Both the position numbers and the translations under genes were made by a program. Below, one piece after another: positions 1 to 12,412 of a stretch of DNA of 64,000 nt. This stretch comes from Erodium maritimum (taxonomy: Eukaryota > Streptophyta > Magnoliopsida > Geraniales > Geraniaceae): contig OY997594.1 of assembly GCA_963921825.1 (NCBI GenBank), positions 55,289,675 through 55,353,674 of the forward strand, written 5' to 3'. Positions within the stretch are counted from its first letter, which is position 1, and every line of letters starts with the position of its first letter. Below the pieces are notes generated by a model. That model was not told where the DNA came from. It made no database searches and saw nothing but the letters and a program-made list of their open reading frames with translations.

Positions 1-902
1 CTGCGGGCATTGATTATTGAACCCTGCGTTGCGTTGATTATTGGACCCTGCGGGGCATTGGTTAACGAAGCCTGCGGGCAATTGGATGGTTTACCCTGCG
101 GGGAAATGGTTACTCGTGGTTTCACCCAAGTGTATGCGTCCTACGGGAGCACTACCTTGGTTCCCTATGACATATGGTCCTTTGGAGGCATTTCCGAGAA
201 TTCCGACGATAAGCGCCCCTTTTGGGATTGTTTCCGGTGCCCCGATGTATGTGCCTCCTCTGGACCGAGGGAAAATCTGATATGATATGGATACTCTGGT
301 GGATCGGAATATGGGAACCGATGTGACACCAGAATCTATCCGTGGATCGGAGGCTTGAGAAAGCAAGTGGTTGGTGTGATATTATTTGTTCCCATTTTAG
401 TAGTTATGATTCGTTTATAGTACTTTTCATGGAATCTTTTAAGTTACTGTTATCCTTGAGAATGCAGTACTATTCTTTATTTATTCTGATTATTAGTATT
501 TCATTGTGTATCCGTTTTTGAGCTGTTATTTGCGTTGTCATGTTTCATGAGTAAACTAAAGATTAAATTGTTTACGATTTTTCCTACTGAGCATAAGCTC
601 ACCCCTATAGCTTTCATACTGTTTTTACAGGCGTACCTGATGTCTAGTGAGTTCGAGGCTCGCGAGCTTCTGGACGTCTTGGGGATCATTCTAGAGTTGT
701 GTTGGTCTTTTGTACTAGTCACCATTTATCTTGCACTTTATGTTGAGCTTTGACTCATCTTTGAGGTTTTCGAACTATTTATATATGAGGATTTGATGGA
801 GTTTATTTGAGTTGTTAAAAGATTTATCAGCTGTTTGTTATGTTCCATTATTAACTCAGGTCACGTCTCGAGTCCGGTCAAAACCGGATTTGGGGCGTGA
901 CA
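1..902 (+). mobile_element. Element A, 3' part of the 5' LTR (Ty3/gypsy, Tekay-like)
   Basis: This block matches, almost base for base, the end of the LTR at about 24790-25697. Both end in GGGGCGTGACA. A primer-binding site follows directly at 906. The first ~110 bases are the tail of a short tandem repeat (unit containing CCTGCGGGGCATTGATTATT) that is fuller in the 3' LTR. The start of the LTR lies left of the window, so its duplication cannot be checked. Short open frames inside it (10-285, 41-280) occur in both copies and follow from LTR conservation; I do not regard them as genes. Confidence 0.9.
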
Positions 903-905
903 ATT

Positions 906-918
906 TGGTATCAGAGCC
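906..918 (+). promoter_or_regulatory. Primer-binding site of element A (initiator tRNA-Met type)
   Basis: TGGTATCAGAGCC lies four bases after the LTR end CA at 902. It is the usual complement of the 3' end of plant initiator tRNA-Met, used to prime minus-strand DNA synthesis. It fixes the element as + strand and the LTR end at 902. Confidence 0.93.
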
Positions 919-2179
919 TGGTTTCATTTGAAACTAGTTTAAAATTTTGAACTTGTTCTCAAAACCTCAGACCAACGTCAATTAGGTGGTTAGAGTTACA
1001 AGGTCTAAGTCGCGTACTCAGTGACGCAAGTTGAAAACATTTGATGCGTAGAGTGGGAACGACACGAGTCTTGATTGTTCAATGTTTCTTAAGTTTGAAT
1101 CTCTTTGTTATAATGGTTACATTGCTTGATTGGTATCCTTACCCTAATGACTGTGAGATACAGTGATCGGTGAAGCCAAACTGTTGAGATCGGTATTGGG
1201 TTAACGAGCAATGAGCGAGCCGTTATAAACCGGTCGTTGAGTAAATTATTTGTTAGGTGTGTGACCGCCGTGGGTGGTCGTTCCATGATCGATGAGGTTG
1301 AAATGTTGATTTATTGAAGTGTTGACTTAGTGAAGTATTGACTTATTGAAGTATTGACTTCTTGACTTATTGAAGGGTTAAAATATTAAAGTGTTGAATT
1401 GTTGGGGTGTTGACTTGGTTAAGATGTCGAGCATTGTTTAAAGAACCTAAGTTGAAAAGATGATCCAATCGGGATGACATTTGAGAGAAGAGTAGAAATC
1501 GAGTATTCTTGCACTCTCTTTACTTGTGTTGTGTACTTTGTGGAGCATGAGAACTCTATGTATTGAATACCTTGTGAAAAATTAATTGGTAATTATCCCG
1601 CTTAAGCGGAGGGTTAGTGGAAAATACGAACAGGTCATGCCGAATTTTCCGCAGAACTGAAATGTTTGCACTATCACGGGTTGACTCAGGGGCGCCACTG
1701 TAGTCGAACGTGATGGTTGGATGTCAAGTGGTTACAACAAGATTCGGGGACGCCTGAATCGGGTTGTAACGACGCGAGATCGACATGAATGTTTTGATTA
1801 AAGTTAAGGAGTTTAAGAAAAGAATGAAAACTTACGAGAAAGAGCTTAAGACTTACCTTTTCGAACTTAATGCTTCGTGTTTTGAAACCCAAGAAATGGG
1901 AAAATACCCGACCGAGACGTTTACCGGTCTGGTATGTTGTTGTGTGATTGTGTAATCTGTGCCTCCTGTGGGAGTTGGTTGCATTACTTGCTTGATGTGT
2001 GAGACGCACGAGGTGCGGACTTCTTTGTCTATATAAGTACTATATACATGACTTATCTACTTATCCTCGATCCAGTTAGGATCCTTCGAGACACATGAGA
2101 ACGTCCCTTTTGCTTAAATCGATTCGATTGTGTTAAACTGAGTTACGAACTGTACGTATAACTGCGGCGATCCTACGAG
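919..2179 (+). other. Element A untranslated leader
   Basis: This stretch lies between the primer site and the gag start and has no credible open frame. Parts of it match, in reverse orientation, the leader of element B near 13000-14230 (for example the segment around 1040-1080 against 14080-14110). It is AT-rich with simple repeats around 1310-1400 built on a TTGACTTATTGAAG-like unit. Nothing else is recognisable. Confidence 0.7.
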
Positions 2180-2339
2180 ATGTCTCGTGTTTATGTTCCG
2201 AGAGGTACCAGGAGCCGCCCAGCTGTGGGGCAGAGCCAGTCACCGGCCGCTGGACTGGCAGGGGCAGCAGGTGCCCAGGGTGCTGCTCCCACCGAGCACA
2301 AGAGCGTTGAGGATGGACCATCAGGGTCACCAGTTAGAG
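2180..2339 (+). pseudogene. gag: Element A gag, N-terminal piece, interrupted by element B
   Basis: The open frame from ATG 2180 encodes a Gly/Ala/Pro/Gln-rich N-terminus. It is cut at 2339, where the LTR of element B begins. After the 5-bp duplication at 17509-17513 the same reading frame resumes and runs into the Gag domain, so the two pieces are halves of one gene. The equivalent N-terminus in element B (- strand, around 12250-12412) is similar but degraded. Gag would form the particle that packages element RNA; this copy cannot make it, because it is split and has later stops. Confidence 0.85.
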
Positions 2340-3169
2340 TGTCACGCCCCAAATCCGGATTTGACCGGACTCGAGACGTGACTTGAGTTGAAATAAATAG
2401 AAATCATAAACAGTTAATAAAACCTTAAAATTTTCATAAAAGCTCCCTCAAAAGATGTACATAAACAAGTAGTTCAAATCCTCGTGAGTCACAACTCAGC
2501 GTAAATAGTAAAATAAAGGATGTTCAATACACAAGACCAACATAACTCTAATAAAAACCCCAAGAAGTCCAAAAGCTCCCGAGCCTCGAACTCACTAGAC
2601 ATTCGGCACGCCTGTAACACAGTCAGAAACCAAAGGGAGTGAGCTTACGCTCAGTAGGAAAAACCTTAATAACTCAACCTTTAGGTCAAATAGTAAACTG
2701 CTTACAAAGGTAACTCGAATCCATAGTTTATTACAATTAACAAGGAAATAATAAAGGAACAGGAAATAATTACAAGTTTAATATTAAAACTGCTTTAATT
2801 CGATATCACAAAAGTATTTAAAACCCTTAGACCAAAGAATGTAATAAACAAATAAGAACTAACAATATCAATAGTGCATTCTCAAGGATAACGATAACTT
2901 CCCAGAGAATAGATGGAGAACATTATAATAAAAAGAAACCCGTCGTAACTAGGAACGAGTAAATACTATTAATCAAAGAAATGTTTGGAATCCGTTGTGA
3001 TGGAATAATATCGATTTTTCAAAGATAACAGTAACTTAAAAGAAGTTCATAAGAATTACTTTGACGAATCAATAAGAGTAAAATGAAAGCAATCTATATC
3101 CTGTCAAACACTTGCTTTCTCAAGCCTCCGATCGATGGATAAATTCTAGGATCACCTCAGTAACCATAA

Positions 3170-3345
3170 CCAATATCCCGTAGGATCTGCCGAGCCCCCT
3201 GGCCCCAATAATCAATGAATATCCCGTAGGATCTACCGAGCTCTCAGGCTCCAATAATCAATCAATATCCCGTAGGATCTACTGAGCTCTCAGGCTCCAA
3301 TAATCAATGAATATCCCGTAGGATCTACCGAGCTCTCAGGCTCCT
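3170..3345. repeat. Tandem repeat, ~48-bp unit, in LTR of element B
   Basis: About four units carry ATATCCCGTAGGATCTACC followed by GAGCTCTCAGGCTCC and AATAATCAATG. The same array is at 15241-15425 in the partner LTR. The reverse complement resembles the CCTGCGGGGCATTGATTATT units in the LTRs of element A. Confidence 0.85.
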
Positions 3346-4349
3346 CACATCACTCATTGTCCCACTATATCTGTCCAACTCCAACCACCACAACAGCACC
3401 GGATTACCCCCCCCCCCCCCCGGTGTGGTATCGAATCAAACATGCATTCAAACATTCAGACATTTAAAGAATAGGAATAAAGGGAATAAGCATAAACATT
3501 CACCCATCAATCAACACTCATCGAAACACACTTTCACCACAACACACAAAGACGTTCACTTAATCCTCAATCTTAGAAGTACATACGTTCATCACAAAGA
3601 AGGCATCCAATGATCATCCCACACTTACCGTATACTTACCTGTCACGAACCATCGGTACATCGATCACCTGATTGTACCGCTCGGCACAACCAGTCATAC
3701 TCGATCATCCGTTCAATCAACAATTAATCATCACTCAAGTAATCAATGATCATTCAAGCATTCATTAAAACTAAGAACAATCAAGCATGCATTCGATCTA
3801 GTTCCATTAGACTCTCGAATATCCTAATACTAGCAACCAAGCATGTGAACCTAGCACACAACTAATCCGAGAGCTTTCACAGCCTCTCTACCAGTAAATA
3901 AAATCCCAAGTATTGAAAGCAAGCTTCACTAAGTGTCATTATCCTAAACATGCATACTAGACTCATCCGATTATTAGTAATTGAAAGACGATTATTCTAG
4001 TTATTCGCATCCTATATGCAATTCTAGGACCTTTCCATTTTTATTAAACTAACATGCATACTAAGCGTTATTTAAATGAGAATTTAAGATTTTCCCTACC
4101 TCGTGGTCTTCCTCTCAACACTCTGTTGTCACAAGCGATGGTCACCACACCGTCCTTCACACGGGTACCGGCAAGGTCTACTTTCTTCAAGGTCTTCGTT
4201 CTTCAAGGTCTTGTGGTCTTTGATCACAAAACAAAACTCGAATTAGACTCCACTTGATAGTAACAAAAGGTTCCCAAAACCCCTCCGAAGTTCAGCTCCT
4301 AACCAAGATCGAAACGGGGGGAAAACCCTCAAAAACCCCTCTGAACTGG

Positions 4350-4490
4350 TCAGTCACGGACACGGTCACGGAGCCGTGACACCGACCCTCACGGAGGACG
4401 TGACGGAGCCGTGACGTGTGTTGTCACGGTCTCCCTCACGGAGCCGTGACGTCACCCGTCACGGGATCCGTCACGGATCTGTTTCACTCC
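4350..4490. repeat. GC-rich palindromic cluster CACGGAGCCGTG
   Basis: Several copies of CACGGAGCCGTGAC and variants (GTCACGG, CCGTGACG) lie within 140 bp. The core is self-complementary. The same cluster is at about 16430-16555 in the partner LTR. GC-rich clusters with similar CACGG/CCGTG words are at 23440-23660 (A), 37740-37960 (D) and 57770-57955. Confidence 0.75.
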
Positions 4491-5440
4491 AGGGCAGTTC
4501 CGCCCTTCTTCACCCTCCAGCTCTTTTTCTCCGAAAATCCACCACCAAACTCCATTTTTAACCATTTCCAGCTCCCAAAACCATCAAATACCTCCAAAAC
4601 TCCTCTACCCATGGTAGGAATCAACAAATAAACAAATTTCCAATTATTCTCCAAATCACAATCAAATCAAAAGCTCCAAAATGTTCATCAAACTTCAACA
4701 AAAGTATCATCTCAACATCCTACTTCACTACTCCTTCTCCAATAGACAAACATAAGGCTAGTTCATCAATTTCAAGCCAAAACCCACATAACCCATGAAC
4801 TGAGAGTAGATGAAATGAAGAGTTGAGAGCATCCATATCTTTAGGATGATGAGATGAAGGAGATGGAAGCAAAATGGAGTCAAAAGGATGAAGAACTAGC
4901 TCCAAAATCCAAACTTTCTTCACCATCTTCTTCCTCAAGAAATGAGCTTCTCTCTTGCTCTCTCCCCTTGTGATTTTCGGCTGCAACACTAAGGTGTGAG
5001 CTGATTTTGTGTCATCTAATACTTTAAAAAGATCTAGAGGTGTAAAAGACCAAAAACCCTTTAGTTCTTATCCCTTTTGTGGACAACTAGTGAGGGTAGA
5101 GATGACTTTTGAGCCTCTTTCCATCCCTCCAAACCATTAGTGACACTTGGCGTAGTGGGGACCACTCTCTTCCATTTAAAATCCAGCAGTCCAAAATTTA
5201 AATGTAAAGAGTCGATAAAAAAGCTCGATTTTGACCAAATTTGACTTCCTTCGATATTATACTTAAATGAAAGGAAACGGCCCAATTAAGCCAACCGTGA
5301 TGACGGCTAAGCTTTTTGGGCCCCGGAAAAGCCCCGAGTGACTTCCCGAGTCCTCAACTGACTTTTCCGGTAGAAAGTCAACCTTGTCTTAAAAGTCACC
5401 GGTTCGACCGGGATCTATTGGGAGCGGTCCTTACAATCTA

Positions 5441-5455
5441 CCCCCCTTAAAAGAA
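5441..5455 (-). promoter_or_regulatory. Polypurine tract of element B
   Basis: On the - strand this reads TTCTTTTAAGGGGGG, a few bases before the LTR start TGTAAG. It matches the tract of element A at 21943-21958. It would prime plus-strand DNA synthesis and marks the end of the internal region. Confidence 0.85.
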
Positions 5456-8264
5456 TTTCGTCCTCGAAATTTAAAACGCACGTGCTCCTCTTGATCTTAT
5501 CTCAGGGAACGTCCTGTTTACGACTCACAAGCAATGGATCCGAGGTGCACTCCCGCAGTTTGGGAATACGTGGAAGCTTCTAGGCAACGACTCTAGTCTT
5601 GCTTGAAGATCTCAAAACGTTGGATAAAATGCGGGGCCAACTTGCCTCCGACGCGGTCGAACCGCTAAAAGTTCTTCTTAGCCTCACTTTCAGAAATACG
5701 CGCTCACCGACTGTAAACTCCAGAGGTCTGCGCCTCCTAACTGCACAATTCTTTTGTCGGCTCTTGACGACCTTTAACCGTTTCCGAATTTACGCAACAA
5801 TTGCATGAACACGCTTCACTTGATCATGTTAATTTCTCAAACGCCATACTTGGCGGTAACAAAACCGTCTCACCCAAATTCGCGAGAATACACGCAAAGT
5901 TTCGCCAACTCGAGAAAACCGAGTAACAACACAAGTCGAGTATCAACTAAACTCTTAAGAAAACTAAGGTGAGGATCTCGATATCCCACACCGGAAATTC
6001 CGTTGTCAAAGGTATCTTGCTGGAACCCTTTACAGTCAAACCAAGTCGAAACCACACAGAACGTATCTCAGTACTTAACAAGTCAAAACCGACTACAAAC
6101 AACTTACAAGGGAGTGATACGCACTCCAAACAACAAACAAATGACCTCACTAACACCGAAGGATCTGGAACAAACGTTCGTTCATCCCATCTCGTGGAAA
6201 GGTAGGCGTACCTCAAACAAGAGAACACACAAAGCACCGAACTCTATTCGGAAGTCGGCACGCCTCAAAACGTACTACCAATAGAAGCTCACCTTATCCG
6301 ATGTGCGGCATACGTGCCCAATTCTAACGACAGGTCACACCTGGTAAAACCGTTCAAGATTCTCAACCTGATAAAGATTCAACACTCAGCAAGCATCACG
6401 ATCCTAGAATAAGGAGAAACCAACAAATCTCGACTACGGTCGATCCAGAAAGTTAACCAACTTGCTATAATTCTCTTACCGTCGATACCAGTTCACACTT
6501 CTGACAAAATCATCTTACAAGTCGCCTTGTATCAGTCATTGCATCTGCGAGACCACGGTTCTCAAACTTGGTGTACGGTTCCGTACAACCACGAACTCTA
6601 CCAATAAATGTACAATAAATGCAAACGACAATGAATCTACAATCCAAAGTTCATCGATAGAGTTTGTCCCGATCGGTGGTAATCCTTATACCGCTGACAC
6701 TCGTTCATGAGCTGTCGATCAAAAAAACTTACAGTCAAGTCCACCCAAGTCATCCCATAAGGAGTAATCAACATGCACTGCGATCTCGATACTTTGAACC
6801 GTTCAGAAACTAGCTCGATTCCTTCCCTGGTTCCTTGAACAACTCAAAATCAACAACGATTAACCCTTAATTCTCCCTGTGCCCATACGTGGCACAAAAT
6901 CCGACCTACCACACATCGCTTCATTCAGTGCCATCGTGTTGCTGGCCTGGAAGCTTGTGGTAGTCGCCCCCGGCTATCAGTTGTCGGGTGTCAATGTGAG
7001 GTGCTCTCACTTCTATGGCGTAACCTTATGGTTATGCTTAGTCCTTGCGATACGTCTGGCGTTCGTTCTTCTCCTGCTGGCAAAGGCACACCTTGGTACC
7101 CGGTTCTCGCCTTCCGTGTTCTTCTCCGCTGGGGAAGTCGTTTGAACAACTCTCGATGTTATTCGCCTGTTCCGCGTGTACTGACGGCAAACCGTTTAGT
7201 CCCTCCGGGACGACCGTATGGGGCACAATCTAATCCAATCTCTTAAGTACGGCACACACTTGTGCAAATTTCCGCTCTTTAAGCGGGATTTTGAAACAAA
7301 GCTGTTTCGATGGTTCGGTCCTTAAAACTTAAATCTTTTAGCAGTGGTAGATGGAACTGTCGATTACGACTCCTGTGGGCATGGGCCCACCACACTTCCG
7401 CTGCGCTACTCTGATCTTATCGTTGCTCGGTCATCTCCGATGACCGGTCGGACCGTTTACTGGTCAAGGCTGTAGCCTTCCACTGCTTAGCGTCCGCTGC
7501 TGATGACATTCGATGAACGTCTGCTGTTTCACCCATCGGTTCTTAAAACTCGAACAGTACTCTCGATGAGAGAAAAGGACTTCCAGTACGACAAGGTCTG
7601 TTACTCCTCTTCCCAACTCAAAGTAGCACTTAATCGGTACCACCACACCTCTAGTCGGTGTGTTAAGAGACGGGTAGGATTTACCAGTTTTAATTTCGTT
7701 CCCACAGAAATTAACCATGCTAACAACACGACCAAGTGTAAAGCTCAAGTGTTAGAAAAATATCATCCACAATGTACATCGTAACCGGGCACTCTAAGCG
7801 ATCTCAAGATCGGTATCAAGTCCCGCAGCTCGGGGCCCGACATTCTCGTATGCTCGGCCCTGTTGAAACATGAATCCTCCTCTCAGTGGTGATGAAAGAA
7901 TCTGCTGCTGAAGTAGCATGTCCTCCTATCGGCTCTCGTAGGTCGACTTGCAGGACGGGTTGTGAATACAACATCCCATGGGCAGTTCCGGCCCAGATGT
8001 CCAAATTGTTTTGCACGAATGGTAAAACTGCGCCACCGGGGCAGGTCCAACCGAGGCTACTTCCCCAACCCGTCGTGTCCCATCGGACTGGGTCCGTGGT
8101 TGAAACAATCATGAGGTCCTCTGCCTCTTGGTATTGCGACTCTTTGACGGCCTTAGGAAGTCACTCGGCTTCGTCCTGTTCTTCCGCGCTCTGGTGGTCT
8201 CCTGAAGATGCTTCTCAACGGCTAGCGCCTGATCCACTAGTACAGAAAATCCTCATTCTGAAGG
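5456..8264 (-). pseudogene. Element B degenerate pol and end of gag
   Basis: Read on the - strand this is the remains of the gag 3' end, protease and pol, full of stops and frameshifts. Two patches can be recognised. Around 5600-5800 a frame reads like the integrase C-terminal region (KSRQKNCAVRRRRPLEF, then TVGERVFLKV). Around 7920-8260 a patch matches the end of gag (ALAVEK followed by a Lys/Arg-rich stretch and a damaged zinc knuckle region). I could not find RT or RNase H catalytic motifs. The block is cut at 8264 by C1 and its gag continues at 11636. Confidence 0.7.
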
Positions 8265-8365
8265 TAACATGTAAAACCCGCCCCAAAAAAAAAAATTTGT
8301 TTTGGGCTGGACCGGACTGACCCGAGTCAGACCCGGCCCAAGTGCTGACCCGGCCCAACCCAGAC

Positions 8366-8373
8366 TTTATAAG
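8366..8373 (+). promoter_or_regulatory. TATA box of LTR C1
   Basis: TTTATAAG about 97 bp into the LTR, followed by a pyrimidine-rich stretch from ~8400 to 9110. Transcription would start near 8400. Confidence 0.6.
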
Positions 8374-10329
8374 CCAAAACCTAGGGTTTCAGCTGAACAG
8401 ACCCACCTCCCTCTTCTGTCCTGCGCAGCCGACCCCTACACCCCTCCCTCTCTTCGTCTTCGTCCTCTTCGAACCCACCCCGACTCCCTCTCATCTCGCC
8501 GGAAACGGCAGCCCCGACCTTACTCCTCCACGCCGTCTTCTCCCTCACCGGAGTCCGACCACACCAGCACCGACCTCCCCTCACTCCTTCTCCTTCCTCG
8601 AACTCGATCCCGGCCTTCCTCCCTCTTCGATCCCGACCTCGCCAGCTCCGATCTCCCGCCTCCATCTCTGGCCAACGCACCAGCTCCGGCTCCCTCACCG
8701 TCCGCTCCCTCTCCTCCGTCCTCCCACGACCACCACCGTCTCCTTCTCCGGCCGGCCACGCCTTCACCCCGTCTTCTCCAGCTCACGTCGCCGCCGCCAC
8801 CGTTGGCCGAACCCCTCCCTCTCTCAGGCCTGTCTCGCCGGAAATCACCGTCTCCGACCTCCGTTCAACCACGGCGAGCTCCCTTTTCCCCTCCGCGCCC
8901 GAGCGTCCCTGAGTCCCGCCGTCGCCGTGCACGGCCGAGCCGAGACGGACTCGCCGGCGCGGGCACAGATCCGGGACGGAACAGCCCGTCTTCGTCCGGA
9001 TCCGAGGCGGATCCCCGCCGTACTCCGCCGTGCTCCACCACCCCGTCGTTTCCCTTTGTCCACGGTGAGATTCTCACCGCGAGGTTTGGTCGCCGGCGGC
9101 GTCTCCGTCGGTGACCGGCCGGTTTCAAAACCGAGCCCCTCATTTCAGTTTCCCGTGTAGTTCAGTTCGATTTAATTTGGATCTGTCGAGAGAAATCATA
9201 TCTGTTAAACCCGTTAAAGAAATCGATTAAAGTGGAATCGGATTTGAAATTAAAAAGGAAAGTAAAACAAAGCAAAACGGTTTAGATTTGAGTAAGGTTT
9301 TGAAGGAAAAGATTTGGAAAATCAGATTGAGGTAAAAGACGGTTTTTGGAGTTGCTTCGGTTGAAATCGAAATCACGGTTTTGGAAAGAAAGGGTTGTAA
9401 ATTGGAAAATCAAATTTAAGGAAAAAGGGTTTTAAAATGAAAAGGAATTAAAAGCGTTTCGGTTTTAAAAACGGTTTAAATCGAGGAGTTGTGAATCTAA
9501 TTTGTAAACGGGATTTAGGAACGGTTGTTCAAAAACCGAACCTAATTCATTTTGGGCTCAAAAGACCGGAACAAAAACAGATTTGAAATCAAAAGGGAAT
9601 TTGATTTAGAATAAAAACCGTTCTGTTTTGAAAAAGGGTTATTAATCGGATTTGGGAACGACTCTGGAACTCTGGGTAAAATGGACTGCTTTCCGGGTTT
9701 AAAAAGGAACAAAAGCGGACCGCTGAATCGGACCTCGGGATTCGTGCATTGGGACCGTGCCTCGCATGCACCGGTTTCGGTGCTCGGGTACTCAAACCCG
9801 ATTCGCCGTGACCCCGCTTTTCTCCCGCTCGAGTTTAAGGGACAACCGTCGGTCTTAAAACTGGATAAATCATGACCTTTAACTTAACGGCGGAACTGTT
9901 ATTAATCTATGGCTTTCGTGTTTCCTTTAGCGTCCGGCTTCGATCGAAGTGGAGCCCGGAGGTAGTAGGCTGGAACGTCAGCAGCTAGGAAACGTAGCGG
10001 TTGCTCTTCAGTTGAGGTAGGGAAAAGTAGCCGGATCTCGGCCCTGACTGGGGAAAGTTAACAGTAGAATTGCATGTGACACCGGGGTGTCGTGGGTTGA
10101 GTAGGTTTATTTAAATATTAGAAAAGCATGATACGGGATCGTAGCAAATATTAGAAAAGCATGATACGGGATTGTAGCGTTTAAGAGAAAAGCATGTGAC
10201 ACTTAGTAGTGTCGTAGGAACAGAGAACGTAGCGATAATTGTTCTACTGGAGGCATATGACCATGCCCGGAGGTTGGTTGTGAAACTAGTGATCTTAGGA
10301 CTGTTGGAGGCATCGTTTTATGCCGGAGG

Positions 10330-11010
10330 TTGTTGTGCGTTATTTATTGCTGAGTTTGGGTGGCCTTAAGAGCCTGTATTTAATTGTTGACGTCTTGGGT
10401 GGCCATGAGAGCCCGTGGTATTTATTGTTGAGTTTGGTGGCCTTGAGAGCCCGTGTGGTTAAATTTGGTGTCTTGGGTGGCCTTGAGAGCCCGTGTATTT
10501 AATTTGACGTCTTGGGTGGCCTTGAGAGCCCGTGTGTTTAAATTGGTGTCTTGGGTGGCCATGAGTGCCCGTGTCTTACTGTCGGTGTTTTGGGTGGCAG
10601 TGAGTACCGTGGGGTTGTTGAACCCGAGTCTTGACCGTTGGTGTGTCTTGAGTGGCAGTGAGTGTCTGTGGGGTTGTTGAACCCGAGTCTTGACCGTTGG
10701 TGTGTCTTGAGTGACAGTGAGTGCCCGTGGGGTTGTTGAACCCGAGTCTTGACTGTTGAGGTGTCTTGAGTGGCCTTGAGTGTCTGTGTGATTGAATTTT
10801 GATTGTGATTGTGATTGCGGATCCCGGTAGGTTGCAAGCACTCTTTGGCTGGCCTGACCAAATTTGAGTATCAACGGGTTGCAAGCACTCTTTGGCTGGC
10901 CTGACATGGTTTGAGTAACACAGGTTGCAAGCACTCTTTGGCTGGCCTGGTCCGAGTTTGAGTATCACAGGTTGTAAGCATTCTTTGGCTAGCCTGATCC
11001 GTGTTCGTGT
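10330..11010. repeat. Three tandem repeat arrays in LTR C1
   Basis: Three units follow each other. One of about 45 bp has GGTGGCCTTGAGAGCCCGTG (10330-10580). One of about 60 bp has TTGAACCCGAGTCTTGACCG (10600-10790). One of about 50 bp has GCAAGCACTCTTTGGCTGGC (10826-11000). The first two recur in C2 at about 33180-33510. The third is replaced in C2 by an unrelated 48-bp unit. Confidence 0.88.
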
Positions 11011-11635
11011 GAGTGGGAGAGGTTACTGAGCAGCTGGTATGCGATCCTTTGTGATTTTGTTTGGTGTGCGATCCCTTGAGATCTGTTCGGTGTTGTGTAG
11101 TTGTCCTTTGAGTCCTTGGAAGAGATCGTGATCGTTGTGTCGTGTCTTTGGAGGAGGTCGTCGATCGTTGTGTCGGGTCTACTTACGTGGTTGAGTGTTG
11201 AGTCGTTCGAGGAAGGTCACCGTGGGTGTTTGTAAGTTAGAGTACTTGGGTTGGGGATGGTGTTTCCCCGGTGTTGAGTTGTTGTTGGTGTTACCTGCTT
11301 TGTCTGCTAATTATGCCGTAGTCAGTCTGTTATCCGCGGTGGTGAGCGAACGCTCACCCCTAGCTGCTTTTCCTACAGGTACCGTTCGTAGGCTGGACTA
11401 GGTGAGCTTCTGAAGCTTGAAGAGCTTGAAGCGGGTTTCTGGGACTTTTGGTCTAGCGACGGATACCTCGCCTTCTTTGTCCGCTTGTGGGACGTTTTTT
11501 TTGAATTGTAATTACCCTTTGTTGAACTAAACTGGGATTGTAAACTGTTTTAATGGAAGTGTTTGCAAAGTGTTTTCTTATTCTAATCGTTCGCGTCCCG
11601 AGTTCGGTTTACTGAAATTGGGGCGTGACATAACA

Positions 11636-12412
11636 ACTTGATCCGCGGCGGGCGGGGTGAGTCATCTCTCGAACACCCGTGGCGGCTCTTATCGGTTTGC
11701 ACCATCTCGGCGCGAAGCGGTACAGGAATGTGAACCCTACCTTATACTTAGAGACGGTCATCCCTCTCTACTGCATATCCAACTACTGCTGGTGTTGGTT
11801 CTCCCGGACATATCGAGGGAAAGATACTGTTCCAGGAACAATCTATTGAACAGTTAAAAGTCACCTCCAACCCTGATCTGTACATGCTGCCACCAATATC
11901 ATGCTTCTTTTTCAAGCTGAACGGCCGCGAAAAATATTCTCAGATGATCATCCGCATACTCTCGAAGAAATGAGGTTGCGTGGAATCCGTTCCAACCATA
12001 CTACAACTGCCTCGGGGTCCGAACCTCCGGGGTTGATTGGCGTACTCAACTTCTGAAAATTTCTGAGAATCTGGCCGTGTTGCTGTGCATCTGGCCTGGC
12101 CTCTCGATAATAACGGCGTCGGTCGTAGGCACAACTCTGGTGCCGATACTGCAGTCTCCTGCTGAGCGCTGCTGGTACTGCGCGAACTACCTCATCCATA
12201 GGGGTCGCCTGAGTCGACTCTGCGACTGAAAGAAAGCTCGATGGTGACCATACCGGTCTACCTCCCAACTCTGGTGTCCTGTGGGAGCCGCACCCTGGCG
12301 CTTGCTGTCCATGCCAGACCAACGGCTGGTGTTTGGCCCTGCTCCACAGTTGGGCGGCTCCTGGTACCTCTCGAACCGTAAACACGGAACCTCTCGTGTA
12401 CTCGTAACTCAA
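11636..12412 (-). pseudogene. gag: Element B gag pseudogene, N-terminal part
   Basis: On the - strand the frame from 12412 has a Gag-like N-terminus (VAESTQATPMDEVVRAV, close to element A), then PEAVVVWLERI, the start of the retrotransposon Gag domain. Below 11948 the frame is broken, but LFLEQY and the WW pair of the Gag domain can be read in shifted frames with stops. It is cut at 11636 by solo LTR C1 and continues below 8264. It is too damaged to make a particle protein. Confidence 0.8.

Larger units (their letters stand above)
2340..5435 (-). repeat. Element B 3' LTR (left copy on + strand)
   Basis: It matches 14246-17508 over its whole length, with only scattered differences visible. 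The main differences are a missing block of about 176 bp (present at about 15065-15240) and a run of 15 C at 3407-3421 against 6 C at 15488-15493. It contains about four copies of a ~48-bp unit at 3170-3345 and a GC-rich palindromic cluster at 4350-4490 built on GTCACGGAGCCGTGAC. Open frames in it (for example 4720-4989 and 5061-5285, - strand) recur in the other LTR and are not taken as genes. Confidence 0.93.
8270..11630 (+). mobile_element. C1: solo LTR (family C) nested in element B
   Basis: It begins TGTAAAACCCGCCCC and ends ATTGGGGCGTGACA, with the perfect 5-bp duplication TAACA at 8265-8269 and 11631-11635. No primer site, polypurine tract or coding region lies inside, so it is a solo LTR left by LTR-LTR recombination. 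A TATA box (TTTATAAG, 8366-8373) is followed by AAACCTAGGGTTT-like sequence, so the U3 part is only about 100 bp. The 3' half matches C2 (32318 to about 33830, reversed) closely; the 5' half does not. Confidence 0.92.

Noticed and set aside
10..366. Conserved short frames at 10-366 and 24810-25151 as a gene
   Set aside because: They are the same place in the two LTRs of element A. Conservation comes from the paired LTRs, with three frames open at once.
8302..9160. Two frames of about 270 codons in C1 as genes
   Set aside because: Low-complexity Pro/Ser/Arg text in C-rich DNA in two frames at once, and missing from C2. Kept only as a low-interest observation.
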